From CAILKP01 sp038231815 (GTDB lineage Bacteria > Planctomycetota > Phycisphaerae > Phycisphaerales > UBA1924): a stretch of DNA of 24,427 nucleotides. The position numbers were made by a program, and so were the translations under genes. Under the pieces are notes generated by a model. It saw only the letters and a list, made by a program, of their open reading frames with translations, was not told the origin of the DNA and did not search any database. The DNA is taken from positions 1 through 24,427 of the forward strand of contig JBBRKQ010000060.1 in the NCBI GenBank assembly GCA_038231815.1, given 5' to 3'. Shown here in pieces: positions 6,800-13,875 of this stretch. Each line of letters begins with the position of its first letter. Position 1 is the first letter of the stretch.

Positions 6800-7207
6800 T
6801 TATGCGCTCACGCTGATCGGTGTCAGATTGCGGGCAAACTCACCGGTCCAGCCGTTTTCAGCCGGGCGGTTCTGCGAGGCGGCGATAATCCTCGCGTTTT
6901 CGCCCGCCCGCCGCTCCGCCTCGCGCCCGGCAATCTCGGTAGCCTGCTGCCTCTGCTGCTCGCTGATCTGATCGGCGGACTTCTTTTCCAGCCGCTCGTT
7001 CTCACGAACACGCTGATCTATCCGGTCCTGCTCGCGCTGCTTGAGATCACGCTCCTCGCGCTGCCTGCGAAGCTCCGCGGCGCGCGTGAGCGAATCGTCA
7101 ACTACCTGCAGGATTGTCTCGGTGTTCTTAGCCTGCGCAGCCGCCAGCATCAACTTGCCGTTGAACTCTCCACCCCCATCGGCTGAACCACCTGTAAGAG
7201 CGCTCAT
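6800..7207 (-). CDS. Small coiled-coil hypothetical protein
   Basis: The 135-residue protein starts MSALTGGSADGGGEF. Residues about 45-105 are almost all R, E, Q, K and A (such as R-R-Q-R-E-E-R-D-L-K-Q-R-E-Q-D-R), predicting a long charged coiled coil. The N-terminal 20 residues are glycine-rich, and the C-terminus ends R-N-L-T-P-I-S-V-S-A. There is no signal peptide or membrane segment. The gene lies 60 bases from the zinc-ribbon gene and 166 bases from nuoI on the same strand. I do not recognise the family. The low-complexity composition makes a spurious gene possible, though it is the only long frame across this stretch that fits the local strand. Confidence 0.5.
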   Translation of the reverse strand: MSALTGGSADGGGEFNGKLMLAAAQAKNTETILQVVDDSLTRAAELRRQREERDLKQREQDRIDQRVRENERLEKKSADQISEQQRQQATEIAGREAERRAGENARIIAASQNRPAENGWTGEFARNLTPISVSA

Positions 7208-7373
7208 ACCCAATAGTTCGTCGCGCGACGCCCTGGGGTGCGGCCGGCAAACCCAATAACCTCGGCAGACCGTGCGGAGTGTGACGTTTATGCCGCCCGT
7301 GCCGCTGGTTCGGCACTTTCTGCCGCTGGGTGTTGGTTATCTGCTGCCGCGGTACGGAGGAAGTGCCGTCGGG

Positions 7374-7919
7374 TCACATTGGCTTGGCGGCCACCGTCTC
7401 ATCGTAAATCCGCAGCAGCTTTTCTTTGTCGAAGACCATCTCGCTGCGCGTCAGTCCCACAATGTCGTACGTCTGCGTCAGTTCGATGGCGTCGACCGGG
7501 CACGCCTCTTCACACATGCCGCAGTAAATGCAGCGCAGCTCATCAATCTCAAACTTTGCTGGGTACTTCTCGCGGTCCTCCCAAGGGCTTGCCGCCGCGG
7601 TAATGTGAATGCACTTTGCCGGGCAAATCGTCGGGCACATCATGCACGCAACACACTTCACGCGGCCCTGCTCATCCCGGTTCAGCCGGTGCACGCCGCG
7701 AAAGTTTGAAAACTCCATGCCGCCCTTGAGCAGGTCCAGATCCTCACGGCGCGCCTCGGGGTACTGCATCGTCTTGCTGGTCCTGCCCTGACCAAACGAT
7801 GTAAAGAAGTGCCGCATCGTCGTGCCGAAGCCCTTAAAAACCTCGGGCAGATAAATGCTCTCCAGCCGGTTGGCCTTGCGGGTCTGGATATTGATGATGT
7901 CCTGGTCGCGGATGGTCAT
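7374..7919 (-). CDS. nuoI: NADH-quinone oxidoreductase subunit I (NuoI-type ferredoxin subunit)
   Basis: NuoI carries clusters N6a and N6b in the peripheral arm of complex I, passing electrons towards quinone. The 181-residue protein has both 4Fe-4S motifs: C-V-A-C-M-M-C-P-T-I-C-P at about residues 89-100 and C-I-Y-C-G-M-C-E-E-A-C-P at about 130-141. Other matches are the N-terminal F-K-G-F-G-T-T-M-R-H-F-F segment and the E-F-S-N-F-R-G-V-H-R-L block. The ATG at 7919 gives normal length. No other nuo gene is visible nearby, so it lies apart from the usual nuo operon, or other nuo genes lie elsewhere. It could serve complex I or a related membrane-bound oxidoreductase. Confidence 0.9.
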   Translation of the reverse strand: MTIRDQDIINIQTRKANRLESIYLPEVFKGFGTTMRHFFTSFGQGRTSKTMQYPEARREDLDLLKGGMEFSNFRGVHRLNRDEQGRVKCVACMMCPTICPAKCIHITAAASPWEDREKYPAKFEIDELRCIYCGMCEEACPVDAIELTQTYDIVGLTRSEMVFDKEKLLRIYDETVAAKPM

Positions 7920-8069
7920 GGGGCATGAGTTTAGTCGGCCAACGGCCGGTGTAAAGCGGCCAAGGCGGCTGGCAATCGTGTTTCTTTTGCCAATCCGCCA
8001 GAATCGCCGTTTAGCAAGTTACCCCGTCCTTTAACCCCATCTTCTCGCCCCACCCTCTACCCTCCGGCC

Positions 8070-8810
8070 ATGCTCAAGCTCTTCAAGCGCCCAAAGCGTC
8101 TGCCGCTGATCGCCCCTTCCATCCTCTCGGCAGATTTTTCCTGCATGGGCGAGGACTGCGGATCTGTTCTCACCGCCGGCGGCGACCTGCTCCACATCGA
8201 CGTTATGGACGGCCACTTCGCCCCCAACCTGACGATGGGCCCAGAAATGTGCCGCGCCCTCCGCCGCACCCTGCCCGATGCATTCCTTGATGTTCACCTG
8301 ATGGTCACCGATCCGGTCAAGTTCATCGAGCCGTTCTTTGAGGCTGGCGCAAACCACCTTACCTTCCACATCGAGGCCGTTGCCCCCGACCACGTCTTGG
8401 CGATCTCCAACCGCATTCGCAGCTTTGGCATGACCTCTGGCCTGGCCATCAATCCGCCCACATCTGTTGACCAGATCATGCCCCACCTGACCGCTGTTGA
8501 CCTCATCTTGGTCATGAGCGTCAACCCCGGATTCTCTGGCCAGAAGTTCATCCCAGATGTGCTGGCCAAGGTCCGCACCATCAGCGATCAGCTTGATCCG
8601 GATCAGCGGCTCCAGATGGATGGTGGCCTTAGTGAAGCCAACAGCTACGCCGTCCGCGAGGCCGGGTGTGATGTGCTCGTTGCCGCGACGGCCATCTTCG
8701 GGCTGCCCGCCGCCAAACGAGCTGCCGCCATCACCGCGCTCCGCACTGCCGGGGCCCCAGCAGCCGCGCCGATCTCAGCAGCCCCGCCCGCCAGCACCCA
8801 GCCCAACTAA
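8070..8810 (+). CDS. rpe: Ribulose-phosphate 3-epimerase
   Basis: Rpe interconverts ribulose 5-phosphate and xylulose 5-phosphate in the pentose phosphate pathway. The 246-residue TIM-barrel shows the family motifs in order: I-A-P-S-I-L-S-A-D-F (residues 14-23), H-I-D-V-M-D-G-H-F-A-P-N-L-T (42-55), D-V-H-L-M-V (74-79), M-S-V-N-P-G-F-S-G-Q-K-F (149-160) and M-D-G-G-L-S (183-188). The metal-binding H and D residues and catalytic aspartates are present. It has a basic N-terminal extension (MLKLFKRPKRLP) and an A/P-rich tail after the barrel. No clear Shine-Dalgarno is visible. It is divergent from nuoI. Confidence 0.93.
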   Translation: MLKLFKRPKRLPLIAPSILSADFSCMGEDCGSVLTAGGDLLHIDVMDGHFAPNLTMGPEMCRALRRTLPDAFLDVHLMVTDPVKFIEPFFEAGANHLTFHIEAVAPDHVLAISNRIRSFGMTSGLAINPPTSVDQIMPHLTAVDLILVMSVNPGFSGQKFIPDVLAKVRTISDQLDPDQRLQMDGGLSEANSYAVREAGCDVLVAATAIFGLPAAKRAAAITALRTAGAPAAAPISAAPPASTQPN

Positions 8811-8890
8811 CCCAGCACCATCCCCAGCCACACCCGGCGAGGCAAACCCTCGCGTTCAATACCGCCTCACGCACTCGCTTACCCTCACCC

Positions 8891-9478
8891 ATGAGCCGCT
8901 TCCTCCGCTGTCTTCAACTCATAAACGTCGTGTCCCTCACGCTTTGGGCGGGCATCTTGATCATGACCGGCGCCGCCGCCGCGTTTACCTTTCCCACGCT
9001 GAAGGGCCTGCGCATCACCGTCGCGGGCTTCGCTGTTCCGGAAGCAGATCAGTGGTCCTTGGTCGGCGGCATGGTCGCCGCGAAGTTCTTTGTAGTGGCT
9101 GATATCGCCGGCTACGCGCTGGGCGGGCTGGCCACAGTTTCGCTGGCCATATTGGTCTTTCGCCGTGGCAGCCTGCCCCCGGTGCTGCATATGAGCCGCC
9201 TGCACCTAAGCACCCGCATCTTCACCACCGCGGTGGCAATGTGCATCCTCTGCTACCAATTGTTCATCCTCGGCCCACGTATGAATGAGAATCTCAAAGG
9301 CTACTGGTCAAACGCAGCCTCGGGTGATCAGCCAGCAGCAGCGAAATTCAAAGCCTCATTTGATGTGGACCATCCCGAGGCCAGCAATGTGCTTGCTGCC
9401 TTGGCCGTGGCCACGCTCGCTGCGTCCCTCGCCGCGGCATGGCCCGCATCGCGCACCGCAATCGGTAATGATTTCTAA
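8891..9478 (+). CDS. DUF4149-like integral membrane protein
   Basis: This 195-residue protein has about four hydrophobic segments: residues 8-35 (V-V-S-L-T-L-W-A-G-I-L-I-M-T-G-A-A-A-A-F), 58-88, 107-127 and 163-183. The layout, with W-A-G near the first membrane segment, a G-P-R-M motif after the third, and F-D-V-D-H-P-E-A-S-N before the last, resembles DUF4149/TMEM205-like proteins. The role in bacteria is not known. It follows rpe by 80 bases on the same strand and may be cotranscribed. A hairpin begins at its stop codon. Confidence 0.65.
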   Translation: MSRFLRCLQLINVVSLTLWAGILIMTGAAAAFTFPTLKGLRITVAGFAVPEADQWSLVGGMVAAKFFVVADIAGYALGGLATVSLAILVFRRGSLPPVLHMSRLHLSTRIFTTAVAMCILCYQLFILGPRMNENLKGYWSNAASGDQPAAAKFKASFDVDHPEASNVLAALAVATLAASLAAAWPASRTAIGNDF

Positions 9479-9498
9479 CCGGGCGGGTTTTAGCCCGG
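9479..9498 (+). terminator. Hairpin at end of DUF4149-like gene
   Basis: CCGGGC (9479-9484) and GCCCGG (9493-9498) pair around GGGTTTTA. It begins directly after the stop codon ending at 9478 and is followed by ATTTGACC, the motif of the TGGTCAAAT islands. There is no real T-run, so termination strength is uncertain. It overlaps the last codons of the convergent CarH-like gene. Confidence 0.45.
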
Positions 9499-10458
9499 TG
9501 TAATTTGACCGAGCCCACTTGGACCCGGCCCATTTTGACCTGGCCCATTTTGACCTGGCCCATTCTGGCCGGCTTCGGCGGTCACTTTCAGGCCCGACAT
9601 TACCCCCCGGGCAAACGCAGCCAGCTCGGTCATAGATCCAGCCAGCACCACCCCCGGCAGTTCCGATGATGGCACCTGTGCCAAGCTCTGCCCGCCCACC
9701 ACAACGGAGGTGCCTTGGGCCCGCAACTCCGCCGCGATACGGGTGACATCCGTCGCCGTTTTCTTTCCATCCTGTGCTGCCGATGCCGCAACCCACACCA
9801 GCTTGGCCTGATAATGCTTGGCTGCGTTAATGAGCACCGCGGGAGGCGTGATCGTGCCCAGATTTACATCCAAGAAGCCGCACTCACCCACGACTGTGGC
9901 AGCCATCAGCGTCGGCAGCATGTACGGGTCATGCTCCGCCGCGGCACCAACGGCCACCGGCGCACTGCCAGTTCTGGGTGGGGCCAAAAATCGCAGCTGA
10001 TTAATCGCCTGAATGCAAATATCGGTGGCTCTGTGCTCAACAACTATGCCCCACTCTGCGTGCAGCCACAGTTTGCCGATTTCGATCATGCTCCACTTCA
10101 TCGGCCCATCAAATATGGCAGCCGGCGACCATCCGCCTAGGTAAAGTGCCTGAACCATGGCGCGGACCTCCGCGGCATGGCCCGCTTCCAAGGCGGCGTG
10201 CATCGTCACATTAACATCTGCAGATGTGGCCCAATCCGGTCCAATGGCCGCCAGATCCGTCAGGCCAAGCAAGTCCGGTCGCACCAGCGTGGCATTCATC
10301 GCGCGGATAAATCGGACCGATTCCTGGAGGGTGATCCGTCGGTGCCCGCCGGCCGTACGCACAGCACTCAGCACGCCATCATCCGACCATCTTTTGAGGG
10401 AGGATTCGCTGATACCGATTGCGCGGGCAAGTATTTTCGGCGAGATGCTGCGTGACAC
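9490..10458 (-). CDS. CarH/LitR-like MerR-family regulator with cobalamin-binding domains
   Basis: The N-terminus holds a MerR/excisionase-type HTH (S-P-K-I-L-A-R-A-I-G-I-S-E-S-S-L-K-R-W, then R-T-A-G-G-H-R-R-I). The middle is a helical B12-binding cap with W-L-H-A-E-W-G-I-V-V-E-H, a perfect W-x9-E-H motif as in CarH. A Rossmann-like domain follows. Where CarH has G-E-K-H-E-I-G this protein has A-A-E-H-D-P-Y: the lower-ligand histidine is kept and the glycine is lost. CarH/LitR proteins bind adenosylcobalamin and repress genes in the dark. The GTG at 10458 puts the HTH at the N-terminus and has AAGGCGG just upstream; an ATG at 10587 is the alternative. The last 27 residues are GQNGP repeats from a 15-bp minisatellite. 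The gene is divergent from folE. Confidence 0.75.
   Translation of the reverse strand: MSRSISPKILARAIGISESSLKRWSDDGVLSAVRTAGGHRRITLQESVRFIRAMNATLVRPDLLGLTDLAAIGPDWATSADVNVTMHAALEAGHAAEVRAMVQALYLGGWSPAAIFDGPMKWSMIEIGKLWLHAEWGIVVEHRATDICIQAINQLRFLAPPRTGSAPVAVGAAAEHDPYMLPTLMAATVVGECGFLDVNLGTITPPAVLINAAKHYQAKLVWVAASAAQDGKKTATDVTRIAAELRAQGTSVVVGGQSLAQVPSSELPGVVLAGSMTELAAFARGVMSGLKVTAEAGQNGPGQNGPGQNGPGPSGLGQITPG
9496..9570 (-). repeat. Five 15-bp repeats forming the regulator's C-terminal tail
   Basis: On the minus strand the units read GGCCAGAATGGGCCA, GGTCAAAATGGGCCA, GGTCAAAATGGGCCG, GGTCCAAGTGGGCTC and GGTCAAATTACACCG. They encode G-Q-N-G-P three times, then G-P-S-G-L and G-Q-I-T-P. The GGTCAAAWTGG core is nearly the same as the intergenic TGGTCAAAT islands. 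Confidence 0.85.
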
Positions 10459-10472
10459 TGATGCCGCCTTTC

Positions 10473-10568
10473 GGAGTGAGAAAATGCACTCCAGTGTTCG
10501 CCCTCCGACCGATTTGAACGTTTTATGGTATCGCCTGATACCGTCGGGCAATTCGCTCTTGACGGTAT
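10473..10568. promoter_or_regulatory. Candidate operator cluster upstream of the CarH-like gene
   Basis: Several inverted repeats lie just upstream of the GTG at 10458. GGAGTG at 10473 pairs with CACTCC at 10487 (8-base spacer). GGTATC at 10527 pairs with GATACC at 10537 (4-base spacer). GATACCGTC at 10537 is repeated inverted as GACGGTAT at 10561. The GGTAT half-site therefore occurs three times in alternating orientation. MerR-family and CarH proteins bind such dyads between promoter elements, so autoregulation is plausible. The exact promoter is not clear. Confidence 0.45.
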
Positions 10569-11030
10569 TTTTAGACGCGGTTTTCATTGAAATGACCGCT
10601 GTCTGGAGCGCAGAATTGGGCGGTGCCCCGTTTTTTGACGCAACTGGGCATCCATTTGGTACAGATGCACCGAAATTACCGATATGCAGGACGACGCCGC
10701 GTTCTTCGGAAAGTCCGAACCGCTCCGACTGTCCGACGTATCTGAAGGGGCGATGGACCTGATCGTTTTGAACGGTCTTGCCCGATTCGGTGGCCCATGA
10801 AGTTGCACGAGTCTTATCGTTTTGTCCGCCGCAGCCTACTTCGCTCATTTGATTGAGAATTTTGCAAAGTACACAAACCGCCCCGGGGCTAAACCTTGAT
10901 ACTTGATCCAACTTCGTTTTCTGAATCATCCGGGTCCTGCGCCACAGCAGGATGCGGCTGTTCTTCGCACGATTCCGAACGCCTTTCTCGGGCAATTCAC
11001 TCCGCTTCGGACCAGCCCTTAGTCAGTGGC
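10569..11030. other. Divergent intergenic region between CarH-like gene and folE
   Basis: No convincing gene is seen. Both flanking genes could be extended into it through open frames (to 10995 on the minus strand, to 10896 on the plus strand), but the extra sequence lacks family similarity. It is less GC-rich than the genes. Notable sites are TTCGGA-AAG-TCCGAA (10705-10719), two ATCGTTTTG copies near 10761 and 10816, and a GCCCCGGGGC palindrome near 10880. Promoters for both genes are probably here. Confidence 0.5.
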
Positions 11031-11660
11031 ATGTCTGCTACGGCTGGCACCGTACTTGCCGATCGTGCCGGTCCTGCCTCCAAGGTCCCGCCACCGGTTG
11101 ACCTGCCTCGCATTGAACGCGCGATTCGCGAGATCTTGTTCGCAATTGGTGAGGACCCGCACCGTGACGGCTTAAAAGACACCCCGCGGCGGGTGGCCAA
11201 GGCGTACAGCCAGATATTCGCGGGGCTTCGTGAAGACCCGGCCACACACCTGCAGCGTGTCTTTCAGGAACAGACCGACGACACCATCATTTGCCGGGGC
11301 ATTGAGTTCTACACCGTCTGCGAGCACCACCTGTTGCCGTTCTTCGGCAAAGTGCATATTGCGTACAAGCCCGATGGCCGCCAGGTCGTGGGCCTCTCAA
11401 AGCTCGCCCGAACGGTTGAAGTCTTCGCACGGCGGCCGCAGGTGCAGGAGCGACTGACAAACCAAATCGCCGATGCCCTGATGCGACACGTCACTCCGCA
11501 GGGAGTGGCTGTGATCATCGAGGCCGAACACCTCTGCATGAAAATGCGCGGCGTGGGCAAGCAGAGCAGCGATATGGTGACGATGGCTTACCGCGGCAGC
11601 TTCACCGAAGCTACCGCCGCTCGGACTGATGTGATTAACATGATGCTTCGGAACAAGTAA
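11031..11660 (+). CDS. folE: GTP cyclohydrolase I (type IA)
   Basis: FolE converts GTP to 7,8-dihydroneopterin triphosphate, the first step to folate and other pterins. The 209-residue protein shows E-R-A-I-R-E-I-L-F-A-I-G-E-D-P, D-G-L-K-D-T-P-R-R-V-A-K-A-Y, and the zinc and active-site block V-C-E-H-H-L-L-P-F-F-G-K-V-H-I-A-Y. It then has V-G-L-S-K-L-A-R and E-A-E-H-L-C-M-K-M-R-G-V, which supplies the second zinc cysteine. All three zinc ligands (C, H, C) are present. The ATG at 11031 gives a normal length; a TTG at 10896 would add 45 residues rich in C and S with no family match. It is divergent from the CarH-like gene. In some bacteria folE belongs to light-induced LitR regulons, which makes shared control plausible. 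Confidence 0.92.
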   Translation: MSATAGTVLADRAGPASKVPPPVDLPRIERAIREILFAIGEDPHRDGLKDTPRRVAKAYSQIFAGLREDPATHLQRVFQEQTDDTIICRGIEFYTVCEHHLLPFFGKVHIAYKPDGRQVVGLSKLARTVEVFARRPQVQERLTNQIADALMRHVTPQGVAVIIEAEHLCMKMRGVGKQSSDMVTMAYRGSFTEATAARTDVINMMLRNK

Positions 11661-11745
11661 GAATACTGGCCGCACCAAGGTGGTCGGCGTAGTGACCTTG
11701 CTTGCACCATACACGGCGGCGGACGAGCGGTTGGCAAGCAACGTA

Positions 11746-11774
11746 TTGCAGAGAGTTCGCGTTTCGGCTATGAC
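11746..11774 (+). promoter_or_regulatory. Candidate sigma-70-type promoter for metG
   Basis: TTGCAG (11746-11751) and TATGAC (11769-11774) are spaced by 17 bases. This would start transcription about 145 bases before metG. Each box has two mismatches to consensus, so this is a candidate only. The rest of 11661-11927 shows no gene. Confidence 0.35.
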
Positions 11775-11927
11775 TTAAAAGTGTAAACAACCGAAGTCGG
11801 CACTTGACGGTCCTGCCGCAAGCCGGAGGATCCTATCGCCTCGCGTTCAGCTCGTTGGCCGATGCCTTAGACCGCCGCTTAGGTGTCTATCGCCACGTCG
11901 ATGCACCCGGACACCTACGCTCCGTTC

Positions 11928-13553
11928 ATGTCCTGCTACTACGTCTCAACCCCAATTTATTACGTCAACGACCGGCCCCACATCGGCCATTGTTTTACCA
12001 CCACCGTTGCCGATGTCGTCGCTCGCTTTCAGCGGCTGTTTGGCCGCGATGTGTTCTTTCTCACCGGCACGGATGAGCATGCCGACAAAGTTGTCACCAC
12101 CGCCGCCGAGAAGGGCATGGCGCCCCTGCAGTGGTCGGACATCAACGCCGCGGAGTTTGAGAAGGCGTTCGCCGCCATCAACATCTCCAACGATGATTTC
12201 ATCCGCACCACGCAGGATCGACACAAGGAGAAGGTCGGCCAGTACATCCGCGATTTGCAGGCCCGCGGCGATGTGTACCTGGGTGACTACACCGGCTGGT
12301 GGGATGCCAGCCAGGAGGAATACGTCACCGAGAACACCGCCAAAGAAGCCGGGTACAAATCACCAGTGACCGGTCGTGAATTGGTCAAACGCACCGAGCG
12401 CAACTACTTCTTCAAACTCTCAGCATACCACGATCGACTGATCGAGCACATCGATCGCAACCCTGAGTGCATCATGCCCGAGAGCCGCAAGAACGAGGTG
12501 CTCGGGCGCCTGCGCGAGCGGCTGGTGGATATTCCCATTTCGCGGTCCATCACAGGCGACCCAACAAGCCAGTGGGGCATTCGCATGCCCGATGACCCAA
12601 CCCATCGCATCTACGTCTGGATCGATGCGCTTTTCAATTACCTGTCCGTGGTAGACACCGAGGCCCGCGCGAGGTACTGGCCCCCGGCTGTACACCTGCT
12701 GGCCAAAGACATTCTGTGGTTCCATGCGGTGATCTGGCCGTGCATGCTCATGGCCCTTGAAAAACCCTTGCCGCGGATGGTGTATGCCCACTCGTACTTC
12801 GTCCGCGATGGCCGCAAAATGAGCAAGAGCCTTGGCAACTTCATCGACCTCGAAGTGATCGAAGCCTACTGCGCCGCATTCTCGCGCGATGCCTTCCGCT
12901 GGTTCCTCATCACGCAGGGCCCCATGACCAACACCGATGCAGACTTCTCGCACGGCAAGTTCGTCGATGTCTTTAACGCTGATTTGGCTAACGGTCTGGG
13001 CAATGCCATCTCCCGCGTCGGCAACATGGCCGACAAGTACTTTAACGGTGTCGTGCCCGACCCCAAGGGCGTCAGCGCGCTGCCGGAACTCCCGGACTAC
13101 GACTGGCCAAGCATCATCAACCGGCATGTCACCGCGGCCATCGCCAAGGCCGATTCCATGGACATCGGCGGTGCCTTGGGTGAAGGTGTTGCCTTGGTCA
13201 AGCGCGTCGATGCGTACATCAACGTCACCGAGCCGTTTAAGCTCGCCAAAAAGCTGCCGCCCGGTGAGTCGCCTGAGAAGGACAAGCTCGCCGCAATCCT
13301 GTACCACTGCGCAGAAGCCCTCCGCGTAGCCACACTGCTGCACAGCCCCGCTATCCCCGATGCCGCGGCCAAGGTTTGGGCCGCCTGGAGCTGCACCCCG
13401 CCGCCCGATGCCGCACTGGCCCATATGACAATGTGGGGCAGCCATCACTCCTTGCAGCCCGGCCGGCCGCTGGTAAAAGGCGCGATTCTCTTCCAACGCG
13501 CCGACCCCGCCGCCCCACCCCCGGTCGCAGCCGTGCGCACAACCACGGCCTAA
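11928..13553 (+). CDS. metG: Methionyl-tRNA synthetase, short form
   Basis: MetG charges tRNA(Met) with methionine. The 541-residue class I synthetase begins MSCYYVSTPIYYVNDRPHIGH, which includes the HIGH motif P-H-I-G-H. It has F-L-T-G-T-D-E-H-A, the W-I-D-A-L-F-N-Y substrate block and K-M-S-K-S at V-R-D-G-R-K-M-S-K-S-L-G-N. The connective-peptide region around W-W-D-A-S-Q-E-E-Y-V-T-E has no C-x2-C pairs, so the zinc knuckle is missing. The protein ends after the anticodon-binding helices without the C-terminal EMAP-like tRNA-binding domain. ATG at 11928 puts the first strand at residue 4 as in relatives; ATG 11901 and GTG 11883 are possible. It converges on purM. Confidence 0.92.
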   Translation: MSCYYVSTPIYYVNDRPHIGHCFTTTVADVVARFQRLFGRDVFFLTGTDEHADKVVTTAAEKGMAPLQWSDINAAEFEKAFAAINISNDDFIRTTQDRHKEKVGQYIRDLQARGDVYLGDYTGWWDASQEEYVTENTAKEAGYKSPVTGRELVKRTERNYFFKLSAYHDRLIEHIDRNPECIMPESRKNEVLGRLRERLVDIPISRSITGDPTSQWGIRMPDDPTHRIYVWIDALFNYLSVVDTEARARYWPPAVHLLAKDILWFHAVIWPCMLMALEKPLPRMVYAHSYFVRDGRKMSKSLGNFIDLEVIEAYCAAFSRDAFRWFLITQGPMTNTDADFSHGKFVDVFNADLANGLGNAISRVGNMADKYFNGVVPDPKGVSALPELPDYDWPSIINRHVTAAIAKADSMDIGGALGEGVALVKRVDAYINVTEPFKLAKKLPPGESPEKDKLAAILYHCAEALRVATLLHSPAIPDAAAKVWAAWSCTPPPDAALAHMTMWGSHHSLQPGRPLVKGAILFQRADPAAPPPVAAVRTTTA

Positions 13554-13875
13554 TCGCGTCTCTGAGGTGTTCGAAGCGCTGCAGCGAGATGAACGCTGAG
13601 CGGGCAGAGGAAAGGCGAGAAAAAGCTACATCGCAAAAGGCAGGTCAAGCGAAATTGAAAATCGGGACGGAGGGAATGGAATTGCGCGGCGGTCGCAATG
13701 AGACGGCAAGATGGGTATCCAGCCTCGCGTTCATGTTCTCATTACCAGACCCAACGTGTCCTCAGGCTAACCCCTGCATCTCTCCCCCTCCGCGTTCCTT
13801 TTCCGCATCCCCTCCGCGCCCTCAGCGCTCTCAGCGCCCTCAGCGTTCATCTCTGCGTGCCGCCCCACGCACACC
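13554..13875. repeat. Convergent intergenic region with inverted GAGATGAACGCTGAG repeat
   Basis: No gene is seen between the metG and purM stop codons. GAGATGAACGCTGAG at 13586-13600 is repeated inverted at 13839-13853 with all 15 bases matching. Beside the right copy are three 9-bp units, CTCAGCGCT, CTCAGCGCC and CTCAGCGTT (13821-13847). The left copy is followed by a purine-rich stretch (gggcagaggaaaggcgagaa) and the right is preceded by a C/T-rich stretch, so the symmetry may extend further. This type of 'aacgctgag' sequence is familiar as a dispersed intergenic repeat in bacterial genomes, but I cannot confirm the family here. Confidence 0.65.

Noticed and set aside
10588..10995. Upstream extension of the CarH-like gene on the minus strand
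   Set aside because: The residues have no domain similarity and would cover the operator-like dyads and divergent promoter region.
10896..11030. N-terminal extension of folE from TTG 10896
   Set aside because: The extra 45 residues are rich in C, S and G with no FolE similarity; ATG 11031 gives normal length.
11676..11700. CAAGGT/ACCTTG stem after folE as a terminator
   Set aside because: It has only a 6-bp stem with a 13-base loop and no T-run, too weak to call.
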